Shown: positions 1 through 8,478, numbered from the stretch's first letter. The stretch is 38,558 nt of DNA from Beijerinckiaceae bacterium (GCA_903970475.1 CAJCIQ010000060.1:1-38558); one strand, 5' to 3'. The notes: generated by a model from the sequence alone, not told the origin. Numbers and translations are program-made.

Positions 1-65
1 TTAAAACGATAATAAAATTGGTCTAACATATATTAGCGACTGGAAAATATTTCTTTTTTCGCAAA

Positions 66-119
66 GCGGTTTGTGGGCGTAAATGTCCAATCGTTAGCGT
101 GTTGTTAAAACCGCGCTAA
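66..119. repeat. Competing inverted repeats in the leader region
   Basis: GCGGTTT at 66-72 is the exact reverse complement of AAACCGC at 108-114, and TTAGCG at 94-99 is the exact reverse complement of CGCTAA at 114-119. The two pairings share base 114 and are interleaved, so an RNA could fold one way or the other. A further TTAGCG copy lies at 33-38. The region from 1 to 258 holds no convincing gene. Whether it is transcribed is unknown; the only promoter-like box seen lies downstream of it. Confidence 0.35.
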
Positions 120-189
120 GATTTCTGGAAAGCTTTTTTAATAAGTATTTGAAATAGTTACAGGCAGCGATTTTATAGGTCTAAAAACC

Positions 190-197
190 TATATTTG
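190..197 (+). promoter_or_regulatory. Candidate -7 promoter element ahead of the exporter gene
   Basis: TATATTTG matches the Bacteroidota -7 consensus TAnnTTTG exactly. No good TTTG -33 element is seen at the usual distance upstream. The box overlaps the right arm of a perfect 7-bp inverted repeat, TATAGGT (174-180) and ACCTATA (187-193), with a 6-base loop. That arrangement would suit an operator. A start a few bases downstream gives a leader of about 55 bases before the ATG at 259. Confidence 0.45.
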
Positions 198-207
198 CGA
201 TCGTTTG

Positions 208-227
208 AACAAAGGGATTCCCTTGTT
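208..227 (+). promoter_or_regulatory. Short hairpin in the predicted 5' leader
   Basis: AACAA(A)GGG at 208-216 pairs with CCCTTGTT at 220-227 around a 3-base ATT loop, with one bulged A. It lies between the candidate promoter at 190-197 and the ATG at 259, so it could be part of the transcript leader. Its function is not evident. Confidence 0.3.
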
Positions 228-258
228 GAGCCTTATATTGTAATATTTATTTATAAGT

Positions 259-2727
259 ATGCACCGTTATATCGTTCCTATTATCCTTTGCGGTTTTCTT
301 TTCTTTTTTTCAGGTACCTTATATGCACAGCAATTACCGTCCAACATAGATTTTTCTACCGTAAACGTAGATAACCTCAGCGATCAGCAGCTTCAACAGC
401 TCTGGCAGAAAGCTTCGGCTGCAGGATTATCTGTGGATGATATATGTTCCCAGGCCCAGGCAAAAGGAATGTCTCCTGATCAGGTTGACAAGTTGAGGAC
501 CAGGTTGAATGAGGTTTCTATGGGATACACCAGTTCAACTACCTCCGCTCAGGACTCCAGCAAGAGCAAATATGGCAGAAGTTATAGGGCATTGAGCTCT
601 TCAGACTCTCTAAAAATGGAGGAGGACGAACGCATACGTGCGTTTCGTAGAAAAATATTCGGGGCGAACCTATTTAGCAATACTAATCTGACTTTTGAGC
701 CCAATTTGAATATACCCACTCCTGGCAATTATATTATTGGAGCTGGGGATGAACTATTACTGGATGTTTTCGGTTATTCTGAAAAAAGTTCCCAGCTTAA
801 GGTTTCCCCTGATGGGTTTGTCAATTTGCAGAATGTCGGCCTGATTCAGGTTAGCGGACTAACCATGGATGAGGCAAAGGTTAAAATCCAACAGAAATTA
901 CTTTCTATCTATAGTGGAATTGCCAGTGGTAAAACCCATGTTCAATTGTCTTTAGGGAATATACGCAGTATCCAGGTGATGGTCATAGGCGAAATCATGC
1001 GTCCGGGTTCCTATACCCTTCCCTCTCTGGCCACGGTTGCCAATGCATTGTATGTTTCAGGCGGCCCTGATACCAATGCCTCCTTCAGAGATATACAGGT
1101 CGTCAGGGACGGCCAGACCATCGTTCATTTTGACCTGTACGATTTTTTAATACATGGAAGTCTTGGTAAGAATGTACTGTTAAGGGATCAGGACATTATT
1201 AAAGTAAACCCATACATTACAAGAGTTGAACTGACAGGTCAGGTTAAACATCCGGCTATCTTTGAAGCAAAACCAGGGGAAACACTGGCAGACATCATCA
1301 ACTATAGCGGGGGATATACCAGCAGGGCTTATAAGGGTTTTATCAGAGCAGAGAGGATTAATGACAGAGAAAAGGAGATACTTACCATTCCTCAGGACTC
1401 CATTCAAAGCTTTGGACTGCATGGAGGGGATGTATTTTTCATAGACTCCATTCTCGACAGATATACGAACAGGGTAGTAATAACAGGTGCAGTATTTCAT
1501 GCTGGTGATTTTGCACTTTCACCTGGTATGACAGTAAAGGAACTGATCACCAATGCGGCGGGTGTAAAAGAAGACGCGTTTATGGACAGGGGATTGATCA
1601 AACGATTAGGGCCCGATTATACACCCCAGGCTATCAGTTTTAATGTCAACGATGTCGTTGATGGTCGCTCTTCCATTCCCCTCCAGAAAAATGACAGTGT
1701 ATTTATTTATTCGAAGTTTAAGATCCGAGAACCTTACTACGTAATCGTTCACGGAGAGGTTAATCATCCCGATACGATCGATTATTATGAGGGAATGCAT
1801 CTGGGCGATATCATTCTGCTGGCAGGAGGACTGAAGGATGCGGCTTCTCTTAATCAGATAGAAGTTGCCAGAAGGGTGCGATCTCAGCATTATAATCCTA
1901 ATGATACAACCGTAGCTATTGTCGGCAGATTTTCCATCCAAAGTAATCTGAAGGAAGACTCGGTTGCTCAGGCCTTTGCTATTGAGCCATTTGATCAGAT
2001 TATGGTCAGGCATGCTCCTGGCTATCATGAGCAGATTGTCGTCAAAATAGAAGGACAGGTCTTATATCCTGGAGCCTATGTGATCGATTCCAGGAACGAA
2101 AAGCTTTCAGATCTTATACGCAAAGCCGGGGGCCTCAAACCGGATGCTTTTCCTGAAGGCGCCTTATTGATGAGGCTTCCGGGAATAGAAGGGGCTAACT
2201 CAGATTTTGAAAAAAATAAACTGGACGTATTTGCCAGCGCTAACAGGGGAGATGATTCTCTGGAGGTAAGGAAAATCAGGTCTTCCATGGACTCTTCTAA
2301 GCAAGTGGTGGGGATTAACCTGGATGAAGCCTTGGACAATCCAGGCTCTAAATATGACCTGCAACTGGAAAAGGAGGATATTATTCACGTTCCAAAGAAG
2401 GCTGAAACAGTCACTTTGTATGGAGAAATATTTTACCCTAAAATGGTCCGGTTCGAAAAGAAATATAAGTTTAAAGACTTTATAAGCCAGGGAGGGGGCT
2501 TTACTTCCTCTGCTCTGAAGAGGGGAAGCTATGTAGTTTACCCCAACGGAGAAGTAGCTTCCACCCATAAGGTATTATTCTTTAACCATTATCCAAATGT
2601 GAGACCTGGATCGGAAATCTTTGTACCTGCCAAAAAAGTACGTCCTGGGCTCTCCACGCAGGAAATAGTCGGATTGACAAGCGGCCTGGTAGCCTTGATT
2701 GCGGTGGTTGTAGCACTGGTAAAATAA
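259..2727 (+). CDS. Multi-SLBB polysaccharide export protein (Wza-like)
   Basis: This is an outer-membrane/periplasmic exporter for the polysaccharide made by the downstream genes. An N-terminal signal peptide (about residues 1-24, ending in YAQ) leads into a Gln-rich stretch, then a Poly_export domain from about residue 155 (GNYIIGAGDELLLDVFGY). About six SLBB-type units follow, starting near residues 238, 320, 405, 493, 593 and 715, each with a G-E/Q/A-V and later GG pattern. The C-terminus (about 802-822) is a hydrophobic helix. At 822 aa it is far longer than E. coli Wza (about 380 aa), as is usual for Bacteroidota multi-SLBB exporters. No lipobox cysteine is seen. It is first in the locus and sits 17 bp before the Wzz gene. 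Family assignment is firm; the exported polymer is inferred from neighbours. Confidence 0.93.
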   Translation: MHRYIVPIILCGFLFFFSGTLYAQQLPSNIDFSTVNVDNLSDQQLQQLWQKASAAGLSVDDICSQAQAKGMSPDQVDKLRTRLNEVSMGYTSSTTSAQDSSKSKYGRSYRALSSSDSLKMEEDERIRAFRRKIFGANLFSNTNLTFEPNLNIPTPGNYIIGAGDELLLDVFGYSEKSSQLKVSPDGFVNLQNVGLIQVSGLTMDEAKVKIQQKLLSIYSGIASGKTHVQLSLGNIRSIQVMVIGEIMRPGSYTLPSLATVANALYVSGGPDTNASFRDIQVVRDGQTIVHFDLYDFLIHGSLGKNVLLRDQDIIKVNPYITRVELTGQVKHPAIFEAKPGETLADIINYSGGYTSRAYKGFIRAERINDREKEILTIPQDSIQSFGLHGGDVFFIDSILDRYTNRVVITGAVFHAGDFALSPGMTVKELITNAAGVKEDAFMDRGLIKRLGPDYTPQAISFNVNDVVDGRSSIPLQKNDSVFIYSKFKIREPYYVIVHGEVNHPDTIDYYEGMHLGDIILLAGGLKDAASLNQIEVARRVRSQHYNPNDTTVAIVGRFSIQSNLKEDSVAQAFAIEPFDQIMVRHAPGYHEQIVVKIEGQVLYPGAYVIDSRNEKLSDLIRKAGGLKPDAFPEGALLMRLPGIEGANSDFEKNKLDVFASANRGDDSLEVRKIRSSMDSSKQVVGINLDEALDNPGSKYDLQLEKEDIIHVPKKAETVTLYGEIFYPKMVRFEKKYKFKDFISQGGGFTSSALKRGSYVVYPNGEVASTHKVLFFNHYPNVRPGSEIFVPAKKVRPGLSTQEIVGLTSGLVALIAVVVALVK

Positions 2728-2744
2728 TTCAAAGTCCTATTGAT

Positions 2745-3830
2745 ATGAGTGTCCCTAACGCAATGGATCAAATAAATGGGGATGCGGAAAAAGAACTTTC
2801 ATTAAAAGACCTTTTTCAGCAGTTCAAAGAGTTAATCAGGTATCTGACCCGTCAGTGGAAGATATTGCTTATTGTAGGGGTGCTCTTTGGTGTCCTTGGT
2901 CTGATCTATGCTTTATTAAAGAAAAAACAGTACGAAGCCCAACTCACTTTTGTACTGGATGAAAGTCGTGGCGGTGGCTTATTAGGCTCTTACTCAAGCA
3001 TTGCCTCCCAGTTTGGCGTTGATTTGGGAAGCTCTGGGGGCAATGGCAGTGGTATCTTTAATGAGGATAACATTATGGAGTTCCTCAAATCGAAGCTGAT
3101 GGTAGAACGTACGCTGCTATCTTCTCTTGAGGTAGATGGCCAGAACATTACCCTGGCTGATTATTACATTCAGATATACGGTTTGAAATCAAAGTGGAAA
3201 GAACATCATCCTGAATTAAACGAGTTCAGGTTTCCTCTTCAATCTCCTACAGATAGCCTTAACAGGGTCCAGGATAGTATTATGACCCAGCTATACATGC
3301 AGATTGTCAAAAATAACATCACTGCAGATAAGCCTGATAAGAAACTCAACTTTATAGCCGTTAAGACGACCACGCTTAACGAAGAGTTTTCAAAGATATT
3401 TACGGAAAGGCTGGTTTCTGAGGCAACGAGGTTTTATATAGAGACTAAAACACAGCGGTCCCAGCAGACGGTCAGCCGTCTACAGGCCCAGGCAGATTCC
3501 ATTCTGTCAGAATTAACACAAAAGACCTTCCAGGCTGCAGAATCAGAGGACCTGAATCAAAATCCTGTCCTTAAAGTAGCTACTGTCAAGACAGAATACA
3601 TGACCAGGGATAAGGCGATTCTGCAGACTATGTATGGGGAGGTTGTACGCAACCTGGAGATGGCTAAAATGTCGCTTTCAGAAGAAACGCCTGTTATCCA
3701 AGTGGTCGATGTGCCCAGGTATCCACTGACAGTTAAGCACCTCGGCGCTAAAATGGGATTTGTATTAGGCATGATATTAGGAGGATTTCTGGCATCGTGT
3801 TTTTTAATTATAAAGAGATTATTAATATGA
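2745..3830 (+). CDS. Wzz/GumC-type chain-length determinant without kinase domain
   Basis: This is an inner-membrane polysaccharide co-polymerase that would set chain length and couple Wzy polymerisation to the SLBB exporter. Transmembrane helix 1 covers about residues 39-58 and helix 2 about 333-358. Between them lies a periplasmic region with a predicted helical stretch (about 220-260). A proline-containing segment (DVPRYPLTVKHLG) just before helix 2 is typical of the family. The protein ends three residues after helix 2, so it has no Walker A/B BY-kinase domain or Tyr-rich tail. ATG at 2745 is used; an in-frame ATG at 2763 is possible. The stop overlaps the next start as ATGA. Confidence 0.92.
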   Translation: MSVPNAMDQINGDAEKELSLKDLFQQFKELIRYLTRQWKILLIVGVLFGVLGLIYALLKKKQYEAQLTFVLDESRGGGLLGSYSSIASQFGVDLGSSGGNGSGIFNEDNIMEFLKSKLMVERTLLSSLEVDGQNITLADYYIQIYGLKSKWKEHHPELNEFRFPLQSPTDSLNRVQDSIMTQLYMQIVKNNITADKPDKKLNFIAVKTTTLNEEFSKIFTERLVSEATRFYIETKTQRSQQTVSRLQAQADSILSELTQKTFQAAESEDLNQNPVLKVATVKTEYMTRDKAILQTMYGEVVRNLEMAKMSLSEETPVIQVVDVPRYPLTVKHLGAKMGFVLGMILGGFLASCFLIIKRLLI

Positions 3831-4594
3831 AAGTAGTGTTGCTGGCTGGTGGATTCGGAACACGTTTATCCGAGGAAACAGGTATCAAACCTAAACCTAT
3901 GGTGGAAATAGGAGGTATGCCTATTCTATGGCATATCATGAAGATTTATTCAGCCCAGGGATTTAATGAGTTCATCGTTTGCCTGGGATATAAGGGATAC
4001 GTGATTAAAGAATATTTCTCCAATTATTTCCTGCACAAGTCAGATGTGACGATTGATTTGAAAAATAACTCTGTCCGGGTTCATGATACCCAGGCCGAAC
4101 CTTGGACTATTACCCTGGTGGATACTGGAAAGGAGACAATGACAGGGGGCCGTGTCAAAAGAGTGAAATCCTATGTGGGAGATAATCCATTTATGCTAAC
4201 TTATGGTGATGGGGTAGCAGATGTGAATATTACCCAGCTGCTTGAATTTCATAAAAAAAACAGTGCCACACTTACGGTTACCGCAGTTCAACCTCAGGGT
4301 AAGTTCGGTGCCCTTGGTCTGGTGGGAGACCAGGTTCATTCATTCCAGGAAAAACCTAAAGGCGACGGTCACTGGATCAATGCCGGCTTTTTTGTATGCG
4401 AACCCTCTGTGTTTGACTACATAGAAAATGATATGACCGTTTTTGAAAAGGGACCATTGGAAACGATTGCCCGCCAAAATCAGATGTATGCTTTTAAGCA
4501 TGAAGGATTCTGGAGACCAATGGATACGCTTAAGGATAAAATGGATTTGGAAGAGGCATGGAGCACAAACAACGCACCTTGGAAAATTTGGTAA
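3827..4594 (+). CDS. rfbF: Glucose-1-phosphate cytidylyltransferase
   Basis: The enzyme makes CDP-glucose from CTP and glucose 1-phosphate, the entry step of CDP-6-deoxyhexose pathways. The N-terminal nucleotide-binding signature LAGGFGTRLSEETGIKPKPM with EIGGMPILWHI is characteristic. The 255-aa length agrees with Salmonella RfbF (about 257 aa). The ATG at 3827 overlaps the Wzz stop as ATGA and directly precedes the conserved MKVVLLAGG; a longer reading from 3797 would add ten non-conserved residues inside the Wzz gene. The dehydratase gene follows after two bases, supporting a single pathway. Activity assignment is strong because cytidylyltransferase and CDP-glucose dehydratase co-occur. 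Confidence 0.94.
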   Translation: MKVVLLAGGFGTRLSEETGIKPKPMVEIGGMPILWHIMKIYSAQGFNEFIVCLGYKGYVIKEYFSNYFLHKSDVTIDLKNNSVRVHDTQAEPWTITLVDTGKETMTGGRVKRVKSYVGDNPFMLTYGDGVADVNITQLLEFHKKNSATLTVTAVQPQGKFGALGLVGDQVHSFQEKPKGDGHWINAGFFVCEPSVFDYIENDMTVFEKGPLETIARQNQMYAFKHEGFWRPMDTLKDKMDLEEAWSTNNAPWKIW

Positions 4595-4596
4595 GT

Positions 4597-5676
4597 ATGT
4601 GGGATCATCTGGTGAAAACATACAAAAATCGTAGGGTATTTGTTACGGGTCATACCGGTTTCAAAGGCTCCTGGATGATCCAGTTGCTATCCATGCTAGG
4701 TGCTGAGATTGGTGGTTACGCCCTGGCTCCTGAAACCAGCGAAGATCTCTATCACCTGATCGATGGAGATCATATTTGTGCCTCTGTGATAGGAGACCTG
4801 AGAGATCTGCCTTTACTAAAACAGAGCATTCAGGCATTTCAGCCCGATATGATATTCCACATGGCAGCCCAGCCATTAGTCAGGCTTTCCTACGAAATTC
4901 CTGTGGAGACATTTGGGGTAAATGTAATGGGCACCGCTAATCTCCTGGACGTAGTCAGAACCCTTGATAAAAAATGTGAGGTGGTATTAATCACCACCGA
5001 TAAAGTGTACTATAACAATGAATGGGTTTATCCATATAGAGAGGAAGACCGTCTGGGTGGGTATGACCCATACAGCGCCAGCAAAGCTTGTGCTGAATTA
5101 GTCATTGATAGTTACCGGAATGCTTTTTTTAATCCTGTCCAATATTCCGCTCATCAGAAGTGCATTGCTTCTGCCAGAGCTGGAAATGTGATAGGTGGAG
5201 GGGATTGGGCAAAAGACAGGCTTCTCCCCGATATTGCCCGGGCCCTGGGCCGTCAAAAAGAGATCACACTTCGTAACCCCAACTCTGTCAGGCCCTGGCA
5301 GCACGTATTGGAGCCGCTTTGTGGATACCTCATGCTAGGTGCAAAAATGACGGAATCGGCTTTGGCATATGGGAAAGCTTATAATTTTGGACCATATGCA
5401 GAAGACGCACTGCCCGTAGAAGTAATGGCTCAAATTGCATTACAGATATGGGGTAGCGGGGAATATCAGGTAGTACCCTCAAACAGTCCAGTCCACGAAG
5501 CAGGGCTACTGAAGCTGGATATCAGCAGGTCGGTCCAGGAACTCCAATGGCGTCCAAAGCTGAGAGCAGCTCAGGCGCTGGAATACACTATAGACTGGTA
5601 CAAGCAATATTTTTCAGGCGATACGGACATGAAGGATATTACAAAGAAGCAAATTCTAAATTACCTGCATGCCTGA
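4597..5676 (+). CDS. rfbG: CDP-glucose 4,6-dehydratase
   Basis: This converts CDP-D-glucose to CDP-4-keto-6-deoxy-D-glucose in the cytoplasm. It is an extended SDR with NAD-binding GHTGFKGSW near residue 18, the active-site TTDK at 133-136, and the catalytic pair Tyr159/Lys163 in YSASK. GNVIGGGDWAKDRLLPD is a hallmark of this subfamily. The ATG at 4597, two bases after the rfbF stop, gives 359 aa, matching the usual length of about 357. An in-frame start at 4558 lies inside rfbF and would add 13 non-conserved residues. It overlaps the next gene by 8 bp. The usual partner RfbH (3-dehydrase) is absent. Confidence 0.94.
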   Translation: MWDHLVKTYKNRRVFVTGHTGFKGSWMIQLLSMLGAEIGGYALAPETSEDLYHLIDGDHICASVIGDLRDLPLLKQSIQAFQPDMIFHMAAQPLVRLSYEIPVETFGVNVMGTANLLDVVRTLDKKCEVVLITTDKVYYNNEWVYPYREEDRLGGYDPYSASKACAELVIDSYRNAFFNPVQYSAHQKCIASARAGNVIGGGDWAKDRLLPDIARALGRQKEITLRNPNSVRPWQHVLEPLCGYLMLGAKMTESALAYGKAYNFGPYAEDALPVEVMAQIALQIWGSGEYQVVPSNSPVHEAGLLKLDISRSVQELQWRPKLRAAQALEYTIDWYKQYFSGDTDMKDITKKQILNYLHA

Positions 5677-6592
5677 TCGAGTATTAATAACAGGGATTAC
5701 AGGATTTATTGGAGCCCACCTGGCAGAGGTATTTCTTTCTCATGGTTATGAGGTTGGAGGCCTGATCAGAGAAGGATCCGATCGTTGGCGTTGTTTGGAA
5801 TTTGACGAGCGGATAACCTGGATAAATACAGGTCGCAGTGGTTGGCGTCAGGAGGTGAGTGCATTTGGACCCAGTTTAATCATTCATGGTGCATGGGAAG
5901 GTGTCTCGGCTAAGGATAGAAGTGATTGGACGCTTCAGCAACAGAATCTTTCCTTATTATTTGAATTGCTGGAACTGGCAAAAATTGCAAATACGCGTCA
6001 ATTTATAGGATTGGGATCACAAGCGGAATATGGTTACTTTGATGGTGCAGTTGACGAAAACTTCCCTTGCAATCCCAACTCCGCCTACGGGGTGATCAAA
6101 CTCATGGCTAAAGAGGCAGTCAAAGGCTTCTGTGAAGAGGCAGGTATCCGTTGGCAATGGGTGAGGTTATTTCCCTGCTATGGTGAAAAGGAATCCTTTG
6201 ATTGGTTTATACCTATGCTGGTTCGCCGGCTGGCCAAAGGAGAGGTGATGGATATGACTTTAGGAGAACAGCAGTATGCCTATCTGTATGTAAAGGACCT
6301 GGCCAGATGGATATTTAAGATGAACACAGTGGAAATGCCAGACGGAGTTTATAATTTGTCATCGAAACACCTGTATTCTTTAAGGACTGTAGTAGAAAGG
6401 ATATACCGTTTCATGGGACGAGGACAGGGGACCGTTCATTTTGGTGCTTTGCCGTATAGGAAGAACCAGCCAATGATGCTGAGGGGGATAACAAATAAGC
6501 TGAAAGAATCATTAGGAGAGCTGTCTGAGAGTAATTTTGATCAAAAATTGGAAGGCACTGTTCATTATATTTTGAATAAATTCAACCAATAG
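5669..6592 (+). CDS. NAD(P)-dependent SDR acting in the CDP-sugar module (RfbJ/YerF-like role)
   Basis: This extended SDR of 307 aa begins with a Rossmann motif GITGFIGAHLAE and carries GLGSQAEYG followed by the catalytic Tyr140/Lys144 in YGVIK. The GSQAEYG segment recalls reductases that act on CDP-4-keto sugars, such as abequose and paratose synthases. By context it reduces or epimerises a CDP-linked intermediate made by the preceding dehydratase. With the split transketolase immediately downstream (2-bp gap), a YerF-like role is attractive: reducing the keto group of a newly attached two-carbon branch. That is inference. It could equally reduce C4 of CDP-4-keto-6-deoxyglucose. Confidence 0.75.
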   Translation: MPDRVLITGITGFIGAHLAEVFLSHGYEVGGLIREGSDRWRCLEFDERITWINTGRSGWRQEVSAFGPSLIIHGAWEGVSAKDRSDWTLQQQNLSLLFELLELAKIANTRQFIGLGSQAEYGYFDGAVDENFPCNPNSAYGVIKLMAKEAVKGFCEEAGIRWQWVRLFPCYGEKESFDWFIPMLVRRLAKGEVMDMTLGEQQYAYLYVKDLARWIFKMNTVEMPDGVYNLSSKHLYSLRTVVERIYRFMGRGQGTVHFGALPYRKNQPMMLRGITNKLKESLGELSESNFDQKLEGTVHYILNKFNQ

Positions 6593-6594
6593 GC

Positions 6595-7404
6595 ATGGAT
6601 GCCAAATCAACAACATATCTAGCCGGGGAGATTCGAAAAACCGCATTGTCCATGGTATATGAGGCAAAATCTTCACATATTGGAGGTGCCTTTTCTATGG
6701 CAGATATACTGGCGGTGCTTTATGAAGATGTTCTTCATGTTGATCCGTCTGAGCCCAAAATGGTGGACAGAGACCGTCTTTTGCTTTCAAAAGGCCATGC
6801 CTGCTCTGCGTTGTATGCAGTACTAGGACTTAAAGGGTTCTTTCCCATGGAAAGTCTGGCGTCCTATGGACAGGATGGTAGCTCTTTTCTGACGCATATC
6901 AGTCACTATATCCCAGGAGTTGAAATATCTGCCGGCAGCCTGGGTCACGGGCTTCCCATAGCATGTGGCTTGGCCCTTGCAGCAAAGCGGAAAGCTCGGC
7001 CTTGGACTACCTTTTGTTTAATGAGTGATGGGGAGCTGGACGAAGGTTCGAATTGGGAATCCTTTCTACTAGCTCCTCAGCTTGGGCTGGATAATCTGGT
7101 CGTCATTATAGATTATAACAAAATACAAAGCCTTGGTTTTGTAAAGGATGTCATTGATCTGGAACCGCTCATACAGAAATTCGAGGCCTTTAAATGGGAA
7201 GTGTTTACTATTGACGGCCATGAGATTCAGGAAATTTATACGACTTTATCATCTGCAAAGGCCGCCCGGAACGGAGTGCCCAAGGTCGTCATTGCGCATA
7301 CCGTTAAAGGGAAAGGTGTTGACTTTATGGAGAATAAACTTTTGTGGCATTACAAGTCACCCAATGCCACAGAATACCAGCAGGCATTAGGGCAACTCGA
7401 TTAA
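6595..7404 (+). CDS. Transketolase, N-terminal (ThDP-binding) subunit
   Basis: This is the pyrophosphate-binding half of a split transketolase, 269 aa. The ThDP/Mg motif is SDGE at residues 144-147 and ends at Asn175, about 30 residues on, with Ser in place of the usual first Gly of GDG. SKGHACSALYAVL and GSLGHGLPIACGLA are typical transketolase segments. It needs the subunit encoded at 7549. A housekeeping transketolase would normally be a single chain of about 670 aa, so this split pair, located in a CDP-sugar operon, is likely specialised. A two-carbon ketol transfer to a CDP-keto sugar is proposed here, not shown. A 144-bp spacer separates the two subunits, unusual in this tightly packed region. 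Confidence 0.9.
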   Translation: MDAKSTTYLAGEIRKTALSMVYEAKSSHIGGAFSMADILAVLYEDVLHVDPSEPKMVDRDRLLLSKGHACSALYAVLGLKGFFPMESLASYGQDGSSFLTHISHYIPGVEISAGSLGHGLPIACGLALAAKRKARPWTTFCLMSDGELDEGSNWESFLLAPQLGLDNLVVIIDYNKIQSLGFVKDVIDLEPLIQKFEAFKWEVFTIDGHEIQEIYTTLSSAKAARNGVPKVVIAHTVKGKGVDFMENKLLWHYKSPNATEYQQALGQLD

Positions 7405-7548
7405 CCAGGCTTCGCTCTTCTACCCTTCAAGGAATAATCCTAACAACCAACCACTAGTTTCAACCTGCTAATTCTACGTCTTTTGGACGTTAGCTTTGCT
7501 ATAATTCACAAGGCAGGTTGCCTATGTATATATACTTAAATGTAAAAG
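7405..7548 (+). other. Structured spacer between the transketolase subunit genes
   Basis: No plausible coding sequence is seen. CAACCTGC (7461-7468) is the exact reverse complement of GCAGGTTG (7513-7520). Inside that 60-base span ACGTC (7476-7480) pairs with GACGT (7486-7490) around TTTTG, giving a nested stem-loop. TAGCTTTG at 7491-7498 matches the -7 consensus TAnnTTTG, although a -33 partner at proper distance is missing. The spacer may hold an internal promoter, an RNA processing site or the remnant of an insertion. Confidence 0.5.
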
Positions 7549-8478
7549 ATGCGTACAGCTTTTATTACTGAGCTCATTCGCCTTGCGGAGGTTGATGAAA
7601 AGATTTTCCTGGTAGTAGCTGACCTTGGGTTTAGTGTGGTGGAACCTTTTGCGGAGAAATTCCCGGACAGGTACCTGAATGTGGGAATTGCTGAACAGAA
7701 TATGGCAGGGCTCGCTGCAGGATTGGCCATGGAGGGTTACAGTGTATTTATTTACTCTATAGGGAATTTCCCGACCCTCAGGTGTATGGAGCAGATCCGA
7801 TACGATATATGTTACCATAACCTTCCAGTCCGTATTGTGGCGGTCGGCGGCGGATATGCGTACGCTTCATTGGGGCCCTCCCATCATGCTACCGAGGAAT
7901 TGGGTATGCTGAGGATTATACCCAATTTAATCGTTAGCGCTCCTGCCGATCCTTATGAGGCGGCTGCCGTGACCCGGTTAATGTCCCGGCATAGCGGACC
8001 CTGTTATATCAGACTCGGCAAAGCGGGAGAACCCGTGATTTCAAGGGTGGAACAACCCGCTGAGCTGAGGGTTGGGCAGATTTTACCTATAGTTACCCGT
8101 GAAGGAGCGACGGCTGTCTTTTCAACCGGTTCCATGCTCAAATATGTCACTGACTTCCTGAACGAAAATGGCATACAAGCCTCTGTGTATAGCTTCCCAT
8201 TTGTCAAACCCATGGATAAGGAAGTGCTTACGGAACTCTTCAACAGATATCGGACCATTATTACTATAGAGGAGCACCAGCGCAATGGTGGATTCGGATC
8301 GGCGATACTGGAATTGCTTCATGATGCAATAGAAGCGGGGACTTTGATAAAGGAGCCGACTATAAAAAGGATTGCCATCAACGATACCTTCTATTCTAAG
8401 GCAGGATCTCAAGATTACTTACGATCCATTGCCGGCCTGACCCTGAATCTTGACCTTTTTAAGACTGAAGACCTATGA
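7549..8478 (+). CDS. Transketolase, C-terminal subunit
   Basis: This 309-aa protein is the pyrimidine-binding half plus C-terminal domain of the split transketolase. VGIAEQNMAGLAAGLAMEGY carries the conserved Glu49 that activates the ThDP aminopyrimidine. GPSHHATEELGMLRIIPN and GPCYIRLGK are also typical of the family (DXPS and transketolase share them). Pairing with the subunit at 6595 reconstitutes a complete enzyme. The start ATG at 7549 follows the structured spacer. Its stop overlaps the flippase start as ATGA at 8475-8478, so translation is probably coupled. The donor and acceptor sugars cannot be read from the sequence. Confidence 0.9.
   Translation: MRTAFITELIRLAEVDEKIFLVVADLGFSVVEPFAEKFPDRYLNVGIAEQNMAGLAAGLAMEGYSVFIYSIGNFPTLRCMEQIRYDICYHNLPVRIVAVGGGYAYASLGPSHHATEELGMLRIIPNLIVSAPADPYEAAAVTRLMSRHSGPCYIRLGKAGEPVISRVEQPAELRVGQILPIVTREGATAVFSTGSMLKYVTDFLNENGIQASVYSFPFVKPMDKEVLTELFNRYRTIITIEEHQRNGGFGSAILELLHDAIEAGTLIKEPTIKRIAINDTFYSKAGSQDYLRSIAGLTLNLDLFKTEDL

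Noticed and set aside
1606..2028. Antisense open frame within the exporter gene
   Set aside because: It lies fully inside the SLBB coding sequence, with no motif or start signal; treated as a shadow.
3797..3826. Upstream start for rfbF
   Set aside because: It would add ten residues inside the Wzz membrane helix coding region; the ATG at 3827 begins the conserved MKVVLLAGG.
7491..7498. Internal promoter in the transketolase spacer as a firm call
   Set aside because: The -7 box matches but there is no -33 element at proper spacing, so it is only described within the spacer.
6595..8478. Split transketolase as a broken housekeeping gene
   Set aside because: Each half starts and ends cleanly at domain borders and keeps its ThDP residues, so it is a two-subunit enzyme and not a pseudogene.
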